From Bacteroidota bacterium (lineage in GTDB: Bacteria; Bacteroidota; Bacteroidia; Bacteroidales; WCHB1-69), in assembly GCA_029570835.1 (NCBI GenBank), contig JAKPTX010000140.1, positions 42,479-106,478 on the forward strand: DNA of 64,000 bases, given 5' to 3'. A program made the translations under genes and the position numbers. Shown piece by piece: positions 25,117-34,142 of this stretch. Below the pieces are notes generated by a model. That model was not told where the DNA came from, did not search any database, and saw only the letters and a list, made by a program, of their open reading frames with translations. How positions within the stretch are numbered: the stretch's first letter is position 1; each line of letters opens with the position of its first letter.

Positions 25117-26523
25117 TTACAACTTAACACTCTCTTTATGAAGCGGAAGGGACACCTTTTTAAAGCCTGTCTCTTCCAACTTCTCTTTAAAACCTTCCCG
25201 TGATTCATCATCCCCATGCACAACAAAGAATTTCTTCACTTTTTTAGGATTTTGCACACTCAAATATTGCAATAACTCCAGATAATCCGCATGTCCTGAG
25301 TAAGAATCGATACTTTCCAGATGCGCTTTCACTTTATACTTATTTCCAAAGATCGAAACGGTTTTGTCACCTCTCATAATGCGTGCTCCCAAGGTGGTGG
25401 GGGCGCAATAACCAACCGACAAAATAGTTGTTCGCGGATTGCTGATATTATTTGCCAGGTGGTGTTTTACCCGCCCGGCCTCCATCATCCCGGATGCCGA
25501 AATAATCACACAAGGTTTGTTGTAGATGTTGAGCTTTTTGGAGTCCTCAATCGTTCTGATATAGTGCAACTTATTGAATCCAAAAGGATCGGAAACCTCA
25601 TCGATAAACTCATTCATCTCATCGTTAAAACACTCTCTGTGCAAACGGTAAATATCTGTTGCCGACACGGCCAACGGTGAGTCCACAAAGATCTCCACAT
25701 CCGGGAGATTCTTTTCCTTATGTAGTCTGTGTAAAGCGTAAATAATCTCCTGACTTCTACCAATTGCAAAAGATGGAATGATCAGCTTGCCTCTTCTCTT
25801 GGCACAAGCATCTTTCACAATCAACATCAATTGTTCTTCAGCCTCTTCAATGGTGGAGTGAAGCCTGTTTCCGTAAGTAGATTCGCAAATGATATAATCT
25901 GCCTGAGGTAAATTAGAAGTTGGGTCTTTCAGAATCTTTTTATTGTATCGTCCCACATCGGATGTATACAGAAGCGTTTTCACTTTATTGTTCTCTCTAA
26001 TTCTCAACACAATAGAGGAACCACCTAAAATGTGACCCGTATCTTTGAATTCCACACTCACATTGGGGAAAATATCGAAAGGTTTATCGTAAGGTGATGT
26101 AAAGAAGAGTTTCATGGATTCATGAGCATCTTTCATGGTGAAGATCGGTTCTACCGGGGGTAAATTCTGACGTGCTCTCTTTTTGTTGAACTGGTAGATA
26201 TCCGCTTCCTGGATCTTTCCGGAATCTGCCAACATAATGGAACAAAGGTCACGTGTTGCCGAAGTACAGTAAATTTTCCCGTTAAATCCCAACGTATAGA
26301 TGTAAGGAATCAAACCGGAGTGGTCAATATGTGCGTGAGAGAGTAGTAAAACATCAATTTCCCTAGGATCAAAACCTAAATCCCGGTTCATACTGTCTGT
26401 TTCCAAACCTTTCCCTTGATACATCCCACAATCCAGTAAAATTTTATTCCCTTCAACTGTTGTGATTAAAAATTTACTTCCTGTTACTTCGCCTCCTGAT
26501 GCCCCCAAAAACTCCAATTTCAT
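25117..26523 (-). CDS. MBL-fold beta-CASP RNase/hydrolase
   Basis: Seen: 468 aa from the chosen start; metallo-beta-lactamase motif SHAHIDHSG (His63, His65, Asp67, His68), further ligand motifs DTGHILGGSSI and the beta-CASP region (FVDSPLAVSATDIYR, CVIISASGMMEAGR, SYSGHADYLEL), the order found in CPSF73/RNase J/YsH1-type RNA nucleases. Likely RNA processing or decay; exact substrate unknown. An upstream in-frame ATG at 26565 lies inside the -7 element 26563-26570, so the start at 26523 is preferred. Divergent from radA. Confidence 0.92.
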   Translation of the reverse strand: MKLEFLGASGGEVTGSKFLITTVEGNKILLDCGMYQGKGLETDSMNRDLGFDPREIDVLLLSHAHIDHSGLIPYIYTLGFNGKIYCTSATRDLCSIMLADSGKIQEADIYQFNKKRARQNLPPVEPIFTMKDAHESMKLFFTSPYDKPFDIFPNVSVEFKDTGHILGGSSIVLRIRENNKVKTLLYTSDVGRYNKKILKDPTSNLPQADYIICESTYGNRLHSTIEEAEEQLMLIVKDACAKRRGKLIIPSFAIGRSQEIIYALHRLHKEKNLPDVEIFVDSPLAVSATDIYRLHRECFNDEMNEFIDEVSDPFGFNKLHYIRTIEDSKKLNIYNKPCVIISASGMMEAGRVKHHLANNISNPRTTILSVGYCAPTTLGARIMRGDKTVSIFGNKYKVKAHLESIDSYSGHADYLELLQYLSVQNPKKVKKFFVVHGDDESREGFKEKLEETGFKKVSLPLHKESVKL

Positions 26524-26562
26524 CTTTTTGTCTTTTAAGTTGATACAAAAATTTGCATCTTG

Positions 26563-26570
26563 CAAAAGTA
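26563..26570 (-). promoter_or_regulatory. -7 element for the MBL hydrolase gene
   Basis: The minus strand reads TACTTTTG, 40 bases before the chosen ATG. Confidence 0.5.
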
Positions 26571-26605
26571 CATTTATTTTTCACAATATTCCATAAAAAA
26601 AAGTG

Positions 26606-26613
26606 TATCTTTG
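26606..26613 (+). promoter_or_regulatory. -7 element for radA
   Basis: TATCTTTG, 25 bases before the ATG at 26639. Confidence 0.5.
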
Positions 26614-26638
26614 CTTTTTAATCTAAACAGCGGAAATT

Positions 26639-28006
26639 ATGGCAAAATCCTCCTCTTTCTACTACTGTACTCAATGTGGTAATCAATCTTCCACCTGGAT
26701 TGGCAAGTGTCCTGCCTGCGGTGCCTGGAACAGTTATGAGCAGGAAGTGGTGCATCGGGATCAGCCCAAAAAGGGAAAACTGAGCACGCTTATCAGTCGG
26801 TCGGTTCCTAAAAAAATCGGATCGATCTCTATCCAGGAGTTCAACAGAGTTACCACCGGAAGTATAGAATTTGACCGTGTTTTAGGAGGGGGTATTGTAC
26901 CCGGATCATTGGTTTTGTTAGGTGGAGAACCCGGAATTGGAAAATCGACGCTGCTATTGCAAGTTGCCCTGTCACTCCCAAACTTTCCTGTTGTTTATGT
27001 TTCAGGTGAAGAGAGTGAATCGCAGCTCAAAATGAGAGCGGAACGCATTAATAATCAGGGTAATAGCGAGTTTTACATCCTGACGGAAACCGACACCGGC
27101 GAGATCTTCAAACATCTCGAAACGATCAATCCGCAATTGGTGATTATCGACTCCATCCAAACGATGCAAAGCGGACTCATTGACTCCGCTGCCGGTTCCA
27201 TATCGCAAATCAAGGAGTGTGCGACTGAGTTTCAACATTACAGTAAAACCACCGGAATTCCGACCTTTCTGATTGGACATATCACCAAGGATGGCAACAT
27301 TGCGGGTCCTAAAATCCTGGAACATATTGTGGATACCGTTTTGCAATTTGAGGGCGACCAACATTACGGCTATCGCATTATCCGCGCACTGAAAAACAGA
27401 TATGGAGCTACTTCGGAGTTGGGCATTTTCGAGATGCAAAGCGGTGGATTAAGAGAGATCGCCGATCCTTCCAATATCCTGATTTCCAACAAGGATGAAC
27501 TGTTTAGCGGCAATGCCATCGCCGCCATTATGGAGGGCAATCGCCCCATGATGATTGAAACACAGGCGTTAGTGAGCAGCGCTGTGTATGGCACACCCCA
27601 ACGCTCCACTGCCGGATTTGATCTGCGTAGAATGAATATGTTGTTGGCGGTATTGGAAAAACGGTGCAACTTTAAGCTCGGTGCCAAGGATGTATTCCTC
27701 AATATCGCCGGTGGATTTCACATTGAAGACCCCGGTATCAACCTTGCTGTAGTCTCCGCGATTCTCTCCTCCGCGGTAGATGTCGAAATCGATGCCAAAA
27801 CCTGTTTCTGCGGCGAGTTAGGATTGAGTGGCGAAATCAGACCCGTTTCCCGCATTGAGCAAAGAATCAGCGAAGCAGAAAAGTTAGGCTTCAACAGAAT
27901 CTTCCTCTCCAAATACAACATGAAAGGGATTAACCAAAATCAGTACAAGATCAAACTATGCCCGGTTGTCAAAATTGAAGAGGTGATGAGAACGCTGTTC
28001 AATTAA
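26639..28006 (+). CDS. radA: DNA repair protein RadA/Sms
   Basis: Branch-migration ATPase acting with RecA in recombinational repair. Seen: 455 aa; N-terminal zinc finger with Cys10, Cys13, Cys24, Cys27; RecA-like ATPase with Walker A GEPGIGKST (96-104); the RadA-specific KNRYG motif; and a C-terminal Lon-protease-like domain (GELGLSGEIRPV). Length and order are standard. Confidence 0.97.
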   Translation: MAKSSSFYYCTQCGNQSSTWIGKCPACGAWNSYEQEVVHRDQPKKGKLSTLISRSVPKKIGSISIQEFNRVTTGSIEFDRVLGGGIVPGSLVLLGGEPGIGKSTLLLQVALSLPNFPVVYVSGEESESQLKMRAERINNQGNSEFYILTETDTGEIFKHLETINPQLVIIDSIQTMQSGLIDSAAGSISQIKECATEFQHYSKTTGIPTFLIGHITKDGNIAGPKILEHIVDTVLQFEGDQHYGYRIIRALKNRYGATSELGIFEMQSGGLREIADPSNILISNKDELFSGNAIAAIMEGNRPMMIETQALVSSAVYGTPQRSTAGFDLRRMNMLLAVLEKRCNFKLGAKDVFLNIAGGFHIEDPGINLAVVSAILSSAVDVEIDAKTCFCGELGLSGEIRPVSRIEQRISEAEKLGFNRIFLSKYNMKGINQNQYKIKLCPVVKIEEVMRTLFN

Positions 28007-28240
28007 AAATTACGAATCGACCTCCCCCTGGTCCCTCCAAAGGAGGGGAATCAAAAAAAGGCGGAAGGCGGAAGGCGGAATGAATCCAATTACGAATTAC
28101 GAATTACGGTTTCACAATGTAGAAGGTAGTAATTGGTTATTATTATCATGTAATTGATAATTTTTTGTTGTACTTTTGTCGTTTGATTTAAATATTTTAC
28201 AAGTATAAAAAAACAATTTTAACTATAACTAATTAAATAT
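28007..28240. repeat. Repeat-bearing gap before the accessory island
   Basis: Holds a CCTCC/GGAGG palindrome (about 28019-28050, CCCTCCAAAGGAGGGG), GGCGGAA x3 heptads and AATTACG x3 heptads, then an A+T-rich promoter stretch. This marks the boundary between housekeeping DNA and the island. Confidence 0.75.
28171..28178 (+). promoter_or_regulatory. -7 element for the DUF262 gene
   Basis: TACTTTTG preceded by TTTTTTGTTG, similar to the promoter cassette at 33.2, 33.8 and 35.5 kb. It is 63 bases before the ATG at 28241, so a long leader or a second promoter is implied. Confidence 0.45.
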
Positions 28241-29971
28241 ATGGAAGCAGGAAAAAGAACAATTAGAGACATATTCAATAGGGGTAGGAATTTAGAAATT
28301 CCTTTTTTCCAAAGAGCGTACGTTTGGGATATTGAACAATGGCAGAGATTTTTAGAAGATATGCGTATGGTTTCATCAACCCAAAAGCCCTATTTTTTGG
28401 GCTCGATAATCCTAAAGCAACAAGAAACTGCTTCTAATAAAGATTCCATTTTGACTGTGATTGACGGACAGCAAAGACTTACAACATTGAATATATTTAT
28501 GAAAGTATTGTGTCTAAAAAACAGTTCTGATAATGACTTTACCGAAACTTTTAAAAAACAACGAGATAAATCAATCATTTTACTTCACAACCACAACAAC
28601 CAAGATTCGTTTAATAAAGTTGTTAATCTTGAGACTCTTCAAGTTTTTACAAACATTTCAGAAAACGATAATATTCTCAACGCATATAACTTTTTTAATG
28701 AAAACATAACAGAAGAAGACTTAATAGGCTCTTTGGACTTTTTCAACATTTTAGACAATATATTATTCGTTGGTATTGACCTTGGCTATGAAGAGGATGA
28801 ACAACAAATATTTGACACAATTAACTCTCTAGGTGTTCGACTAACGACAGCAGAATTACTTAAAAATTACTTCTTCAAACGAGATGAAATAGAATACTAT
28901 GAAAAATATTGGAAGGAAATATTTGAAAAAGACGACGAAACAAAAATCTATTGGGATAAAGAAGTAACAACAGGTCGTTTAAAGAGAACTTTCATAGACC
29001 TTTACTTCTATTCTTATCTTCAAATTAAAATCCAAGATCCTGAACTTAAAGTAAAAAATGATGATAAAATCGAATTCTCAAAAGTCGAAAACCTTTTTGA
29101 ATCATATAAGCGTTTTATAAAAGATTATCAATTAGATAAAGGTGCAATTCTTAATGAAATAAGAGAATATGCCATTTTGTTTAAAGATAATTTTGACTAT
29201 GACATTGTGAACAACGAACTCACTGATGAAAGTGGAATTGAACGTATAAATGCTATAACTTTTGGACTTGATACTTCTACACTAATTCCTTACACACTTT
29301 ACATTCTCAAAAATGTAGACGATATAAATAAAAGAAATGAATTATTTGCATTTATCGAAAGCTATATAATGCGCAGAATGGTTGTAAAAGCTTCGACTAA
29401 AAATTACAATCAACTATTTACAGATAGACTTATATCAAATAAAATTCTTTCTAAAGAGATGTTTATTCAATTCTTGGAAAAAAGAAGTGATCAGGTAAAC
29501 TATCTTCCAAACGACAAAGAACTAAAAAAAGGATTTGAAAACTCTGTATTAATCAACAAACAATCTGCAGGAATTATTTACTTTATTGAATCTAAAATAA
29601 GAAATAGAGAAAAACAAGCAACTCAACTTTTAGGTCTCAACAAATATAGTTTGGAACACTTAATGCCTAAAAAATGGGAAAACAAATGGAGAAGTGTTTC
29701 GGATAAAGACGCTAAAGATTACAGAAATTTCAAAATAAAGACATTGGGTAATTTAGCAATAATCACACAATCATTAAATGCCTCAATTAGAGACGCTAAT
29801 TGGCCAACGAAAAAAAGGGGTAGTGGTAATAAAGGTGGTTTAACTCATTATTCGGGTGGAATTGAAACCCTAGCACCGTATCTCCAATTACCTGAATGGG
29901 ATGAAAGTGAAATTGAAAAAAGAGCTGAATTTCTATTTAAAAAGGCAAAAGATATATGGAAAGTGGAGTAA
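28241..29971 (+). CDS. DUF262/DUF1524 protein, GmrSD-like type IV restriction candidate
   Basis: Seen: 576 aa. N-terminal DUF262 with IPFFQRAYVW (20-29) and DGQQRLTTL (75-83), a ParB/Srx-like NTP-binding signature; helical middle; C-terminal DUF1524 His-Me-type nuclease with YSLEHLMPKKW (Glu-His near 472-473), TLGNLAII and a final LNASIRDANW. Known: GmrS-GmrD fusions cleave modified (glucosylated hydroxymethylcytosine) DNA, and other DUF262/DUF1524 proteins are phage-defence effectors. Target here unknown. The gene is visibly richer in A+T than its neighbours and has a repeat-bearing upstream gap, suggesting transfer. It is followed by a foldable palindrome. Confidence 0.88.
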   Translation: MEAGKRTIRDIFNRGRNLEIPFFQRAYVWDIEQWQRFLEDMRMVSSTQKPYFLGSIILKQQETASNKDSILTVIDGQQRLTTLNIFMKVLCLKNSSDNDFTETFKKQRDKSIILLHNHNNQDSFNKVVNLETLQVFTNISENDNILNAYNFFNENITEEDLIGSLDFFNILDNILFVGIDLGYEEDEQQIFDTINSLGVRLTTAELLKNYFFKRDEIEYYEKYWKEIFEKDDETKIYWDKEVTTGRLKRTFIDLYFYSYLQIKIQDPELKVKNDDKIEFSKVENLFESYKRFIKDYQLDKGAILNEIREYAILFKDNFDYDIVNNELTDESGIERINAITFGLDTSTLIPYTLYILKNVDDINKRNELFAFIESYIMRRMVVKASTKNYNQLFTDRLISNKILSKEMFIQFLEKRSDQVNYLPNDKELKKGFENSVLINKQSAGIIYFIESKIRNREKQATQLLGLNKYSLEHLMPKKWENKWRSVSDKDAKDYRNFKIKTLGNLAIITQSLNASIRDANWPTKKRGSGNKGGLTHYSGGIETLAPYLQLPEWDESEIEKRAEFLFKKAKDIWKVE

Positions 29972-29990
29972 ATCAAATTAAAAACTAGCT

Positions 29991-30115
29991 GCTAACTCAG
30001 GCTATATGCAATGGCGTAGTGATATGCGTTAATCAGATTCTCGCTCAATTTTCTTTGTTGTTCTGACAGAAAACGCTTGCAAATCCGCCTCTGCACATAG
30101 CCTCGAACAGTAAGC
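29991..30115. repeat. 125-bp nested imperfect palindrome (attC-like fold) between two defence-type genes
   Basis: Seen pairs, outside in: GCTAACT (29991) with AGTAAGC (30109), one mismatch; AGGCTATATGCA (29999) with TGCACATAGCCT (30092), one mismatch; GGCG (30013) with CGCC (30086); GCGTT (30026) with AACGC (30072); TCAGA (30033) with TCTGA (30062). The single strand can therefore fold into one long hairpin with small bulges. Integron attC sites and some other single-strand recombination sites look like this. No integrase is in the window, so function is open. Confidence 0.6.
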
Positions 30116-30136
30116 CTCAATTAAAAAAAGAAAGCT

Positions 30137-32428
30137 ATGCCAGATTACGATTTTAAAAGTTTATCACCAACTGAATTTGAGGATTTAACACAAGATTTGC
30201 TTCAAAAACATTTTAATTTGTTTTTGGAATCTTTTACAACTGGCAAAGATGGAGGTATAGATTTAAGATATTCATCAATTTCAAAAAACGAAATAATTAT
30301 CCAATGTAAGAGATATAGTGATTATAATACATTAATTAATAGCCTAAAAAAGGAGGTTAAAAAAATTCAAATTCTCAATCCTGAAAGATATATTTTATCA
30401 ACATCTGTTGGTTTAACGCCAAATCAAAAGGATTCAATTTTTAAACTATTTTCACCGTTTATTCTTTCTACATCTGATATTTTTGGTAGAAATGAACTAA
30501 ATCATTTACTCTCTATTTATCCTGATATTGAAAAACAACATTTTAAGTTGTGGTTATCAAGTGTAAATGTTTTAGAAAAAATTCTTAATAGCCGCATTGA
30601 AAACCAATCTAATTTTGAATTAGAAAAAATTCAAGAAACGATTAGGGTCTATGTTAATAATGATAGTTTCTACAAAGCATCTGAAATTATCAGACAGAAA
30701 AAATATGTAATTATTTCCGGTATTCCAGGTATTGGAAAAACCACATTAGCAAGAATACTTGTCTTCCATTATTTAGCAGAAGGATTTGAAGAGTTTGTTT
30801 ATTTATCAGATTCAATAGATGATGGATATACATATTACAAAGAAGGAAAAAAACAAATTTTTCTATTTGACGATTTTTTAGGGACAAATTTTCTTGAAAA
30901 CACTTTAGGCACAAATGAAGAAAAGAAAATTGTGAGATTTATAGAAAAGGTGTCAAAATCAAAGGATAAGATTGTCATTCTTACTACACGAGAATATATT
31001 CTTGCTCAAGCTAAACAAAAATATGATGTTTTTAACAATCCTTTTTTAGAGTTTGCAAAATGTGTTATAGACCTTTCTCAATATAATAAAATTGTTCGAG
31101 CAAAAATATTATATAATCATCTTTATTTTTCAAACTTACCATTAGAGTACATCTATAATTTGATTGATAATCAAAAGTATATGGGTATAATAGAACATAG
31201 AAATTACAACCCCCGAATCATAAAAACAATAACTAATGATGATGTTTGGCAGAATATAGATGCAAAAGATTTTCCATCAAGATTTTTGAGTTTTCTTGAT
31301 AATCCCGAAAGTATATGGAAACATGTCTTTGAGAATCAAATCTCCTGTTTGTCTCAAATAATTTTGGTGAATCTATTATCAGCGGGAACACCGATCTTAT
31401 TGGATGACTTAAAGGATATAGTTAAAGATTTTTCGAAAGAATATTCTTCTAAGTACAGTATTGTGTTTAATGAACTCCTGTTTAATAAGGCAATTAAAGA
31501 ATTAGAAAATACTTTTATTTCAATTCAAAAAGACAATAACAATAAATTTAACATCGAATATCAAAACCCCTCAGTTCAGGACTTTCTTGTTTGTTATTTC
31601 AAAAATTATTCTGATTATATAACCGATATCCTAAAAACAGCAAAAAAAATCAATCAATTTTTTACAGTATTTTCCTATAAAAAAGATTTAGATTTTGCTG
31701 TTTACAATAGAATTCTTTTATCCAAAGAACAATGCGATTTAGTTGTAAATAGAATCTGTTCAGAGTATGATAACTTGAATTCAACTGTATTACGTAATTA
31801 TTCAACCAGTTTTGAACTAGAATACTTTTCAGATTACATAAAACTTAATGAAATATTGAGATTTATTGATGTTGATAATTATCCAGTTTTGCAGAATCTA
31901 ATTCTACATCGCTTTAAAGACATTATGTTTAAGGATAGTTATCAATTGCATAGAAGTGAAATAGCTAGCTACATAAATATTGTTGAATATTTTTCTGCCG
32001 AATTTAAAAATGATGTTAAAAAAATGTTAGATTTTATTGCTGAAAGTATTGTTGATTTAAATGATTTTGAAGAATTTGAAAGATTAGAAAATATTTATAA
32101 TGAGGAGTATTTGGAAATTGTTTCAAAAGATGAGTTGCATAAAAAACGCATAAGTACGTTAATGACATTGCAGGTAGAATATGAAGACGACAATTTGGAA
32201 GATTTATTAGATGAATGTATTACAAGAGCAATGAAATATAAGATTGATTATTCTGAAATTGAAATTGCAATTGAAAAAAAAATAGCTAATAAGAATATTG
32301 AGCGAAGTTTTGATTGGAATATTGCATGGAGAAAAAGAAAGGATGGGCAAGAAAAAGAAGATAGTTTAATAAAAAACATTTTTGACAGTTTCAAAACAGT
32401 GGTAAAAGAGAAGACTAACAAAGTATAA
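30137..32428 (+). CDS. Restriction-endonuclease/STAND-type NTPase fusion (nSTAND3-like), probable defence protein
   Basis: Seen: 763 aa. Residues 1-125 form an Mrr-like PD-(D/E)xK nuclease: SPTEFEDLTQDLL (Glu14), GKDGGIDLRY (Asp42), IIIQCKRYSD (Gln56, Lys58). A P-loop NTPase follows: Walker A GIPGIGKTT (195-203) and Walker B IFLFDDFLG (241-249), the pattern of nSTAND3 domains. Residues 330-763 are helical with no recognised motif and could be the sensor. Known: nuclease-STAND proteins (for example Avs-type) sense phage proteins and activate a nuclease; this one lacks the large repeat sensor of Avs proteins. Strongly A+T rich. Flanked on both sides by inverted-repeat elements. Confidence 0.87.
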   Translation: MPDYDFKSLSPTEFEDLTQDLLQKHFNLFLESFTTGKDGGIDLRYSSISKNEIIIQCKRYSDYNTLINSLKKEVKKIQILNPERYILSTSVGLTPNQKDSIFKLFSPFILSTSDIFGRNELNHLLSIYPDIEKQHFKLWLSSVNVLEKILNSRIENQSNFELEKIQETIRVYVNNDSFYKASEIIRQKKYVIISGIPGIGKTTLARILVFHYLAEGFEEFVYLSDSIDDGYTYYKEGKKQIFLFDDFLGTNFLENTLGTNEEKKIVRFIEKVSKSKDKIVILTTREYILAQAKQKYDVFNNPFLEFAKCVIDLSQYNKIVRAKILYNHLYFSNLPLEYIYNLIDNQKYMGIIEHRNYNPRIIKTITNDDVWQNIDAKDFPSRFLSFLDNPESIWKHVFENQISCLSQIILVNLLSAGTPILLDDLKDIVKDFSKEYSSKYSIVFNELLFNKAIKELENTFISIQKDNNNKFNIEYQNPSVQDFLVCYFKNYSDYITDILKTAKKINQFFTVFSYKKDLDFAVYNRILLSKEQCDLVVNRICSEYDNLNSTVLRNYSTSFELEYFSDYIKLNEILRFIDVDNYPVLQNLILHRFKDIMFKDSYQLHRSEIASYINIVEYFSAEFKNDVKKMLDFIAESIVDLNDFEEFERLENIYNEEYLEIVSKDELHKKRISTLMTLQVEYEDDNLEDLLDECITRAMKYKIDYSEIEIAIEKKIANKNIERSFDWNIAWRKRKDGQEKEDSLIKNIFDSFKTVVKEKTNKV

Positions 32429-32536
32429 CGGTAATAATGGTTTAGTGGGATTCAAACGCTTCACCCACCATAGAATTTTGTGTGGACTGATAGAGATGAG
32501 AGTTATCCTTTGCAACTGCTACACTCCAACGTTATA
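32424..32536. repeat. 113-bp element bounded by TATAACG/CGTTATA
   Basis: A perfect 7-base inverted repeat (32424-32430 and 32530-32536) bounds the element, which begins on the stop codon of the STAND gene. Inside is a smaller TGGT..TGGG/CCCACCA hairpin (about 32438-32470). It is unlike the 30-kb palindrome in sequence but sits in the same place relative to its gene. Confidence 0.4.
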
Positions 32537-32583
32537 AAGCATTCTAACAACAGCACTTGGAAAATAAAACAAAAATACACTGA

Positions 32584-33102
32584 CTGAACATCTTAGTTTA
32601 TAAACACCTCATAAACAACATATTGACACAATGGATAGTAATAAAAATAGGTAGAGTGACGACATTGGCTCCGTTCATTCTTGGAACAGGCATTTTCGGA
32701 GTGTACTTTTTTACTTATGCTTTGTACTTCCTTTTTGGGGGTATGGTTTTATTATATTGGCAGGACTTGTAAACTTATGCAGATAATACAACAGACAGTA
32801 CATTAACAGAAATAATCGTAGATGGTTGCGAAGCAGAACGTATTGAAAAGTTAGAAAAAGGAGAAAGTAAAACCGTTTGGGTGGATATTTCAAATGATTG
32901 TTCTTTCAACATCAACTACTTAAAAAACGGGGAGCGAATAGAAGAAAATCTTGCAGGTTATGTTACCAGCGGTATGGTACAAAAAATGAAGCACAATATT
33001 TTTGGACATAATGAAATAATATTCCAGAGTGGGGTAATAAATTTGAATAAAGGGAAATCTATCCTGCCCCCTTTTTATTTAAAATCCCAAATAAAAAATT
33101 AG
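32584..33102 (+). pseudogene. Decayed small membrane protein gene
   Basis: Seen: the frame from 32584 reads a membrane-like segment (KIGRVTTLAPFILGTGIFGV), meets TAA at 32770-32772, then continues in the same frame with a sensible soluble segment (EIIVDGCEAERIEKLEKGES, NIFGHNEIIF). Around the G5 run at 32737-32741 the neighbouring frame gives a better hydrophobic sequence (GYGFIILAGLVNLC), so a one-base slip plus a small deletion near 32780 best explains the break. No good start codon remains. The 3' end runs into a GTGGGG-type repeat arm (33022-33100), which supplies the final residues. Family not named. Confidence 0.55.
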
Positions 33103-33164
33103 AAATATGACACAGAAACATGTTAGTTCAGTTCTATATTTAAAAACTTTCGACTTTCGACTTC

Positions 33165-33236
33165 CGACTCTCGACTTTTTTTAATCCTAAAATCCTCTAA
33201 TCCTATTAATCCTAGTCCTTTTTGTTGTATCTTTGT
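33165..33236 (+). repeat. Promoter-bearing repeat, copy 1
   Basis: TCGACTT heptads, then several ATCCT units spaced 8-9 bases apart, then CCTTTTTGTTGTATCTTTG ending in a TAnnTTTG -7 element (33228-33235). Nearly the same sequence recurs at 33763-33828, and its 3' part at 35461-35487. Confidence 0.6.
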
Positions 33237-33293
33237 TGCGTAATTAAATGGTGTAGTTTATACGGATTTAAACCGCTTGATTTATTCTAAATA

Positions 33294-33743
33294 ATGAGCA
33301 ATTTATCAACGCATAATGTTTTGAAAATCTTCTTGATAAACTTCCTTGGAGTTTTATCATTCTCTGCAGTGCTAATCCTGATTTTCATCGACATTTGGGC
33401 TTTTCAAAACGGTGAAAGTTCAGATATTGCTGCCAGAGGATCATTTTTGGCCGGATTTCTTTTTTTGCCTACTTTCGTCATCTTCACTTTATTAATCGGA
33501 AATATTTCCTATTTCCTATTCAGAAAAATTATGAAATGGACGGAAATTCTTTTAGGAATTGTTTCAAGTATGGTACTCTTTTCTGCTTTGTTCATTTCAA
33601 GAACCCTGTTTTTCTTGTACTATCCATACAAATTACTGTCACAGATCGTGCCATATTCCGGATATTTATATTTTATCATTCTGATTGTTCTATTTTTCCT
33701 GTTGATTCGGAGGTATAGAACTACGCCAAACAAGTCAGTATAG
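33294..33743 (+). CDS. Small four-helix membrane protein, family unknown
   Basis: Seen: 149 aa with four hydrophobic helices (about 10-32, 48-70, 80-103, 120-141) separated by short charged loops, and a basic C-terminus (RRYRTTPNKSV). No motif recognised. Expressed from the promoter-bearing repeat copy at 33228. It lies inside the accessory island, between a decayed gene and the SDH-protease pair; a link to either is unproven. Confidence 0.65.
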   Translation: MSNLSTHNVLKIFLINFLGVLSFSAVLILIFIDIWAFQNGESSDIAARGSFLAGFLFLPTFVIFTLLIGNISYFLFRKIMKWTEILLGIVSSMVLFSALFISRTLFFLYYPYKLLSQIVPYSGYLYFIILIVLFFLLIRRYRTTPNKSV

Positions 33744-33762
33744 GTCACCAACAGCACATTGA

Positions 33763-33828
33763 TTTCGACTTTTTAATCCTAAAATCCTCTAATCCTATAA
33801 ATCCTAATCCTTTTTGTTGTATCTTTGC
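33763..33828 (+). repeat. Promoter-bearing repeat, copy 2
   Basis: Same layout as copy 1: TCGACTTTTT, ATCCT units, CCTTTTTGTTGTATCTTTG, with the -7 element at 33820-33827. Drives the 68-aa gene and the protease. Confidence 0.6.
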
Positions 33829-33935
33829 ACCGTAAATTGAGTGTTAAAATAATATTTTACAACACTCATGCAATAAATTCACAACTTAACAGTTCAAAAA
33901 TTAACTATACATCTTGTAACACTAAATCAACTAAC

Positions 33936-34142
33936 ATGAAAGACAACGAACAAAAAAAAGAAGTTATTGAAAAACAATTTCAAGAGTTGCTTGATAAAGC
34001 AAAGGAGCTCTATCCTGATATTGATGAGGCAATTGCAACACTTAACAACATGACAGCCCAGACAACAAATCTGCAAGATTATTTAAACCTGACATTACAG
34101 ACACCTGCTGAAACCGCTAATAACCAAATTACTCTTGCTTAA
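33936..34142 (+). CDS. Small acidic helical protein (68 aa) coupled to an SDH protease
   Basis: Seen: starts MKDNEQKKEVIEKQFQELLD and is predicted mostly helical and acidic; no family recognised. Longer readings of this frame from 33825 would begin inside the -7 element at 33820-33827, so the ATG at 33936 is preferred. Its stop overlaps the ATG of the protease gene (TAATG at 34140-34144), a strong sign that the two products act together, for example as inhibitor, adaptor or substrate (inference). Confidence 0.7.
   Translation: MKDNEQKKEVIEKQFQELLDKAKELYPDIDEAIATLNNMTAQTTNLQDYLNLTLQTPAETANNQITLA

Noticed and set aside
29991..32536. Complete integron
   Set aside because: No integrase gene is visible; only structure similar to attC is seen, so it is reported as a finding, not as a feature called integron.
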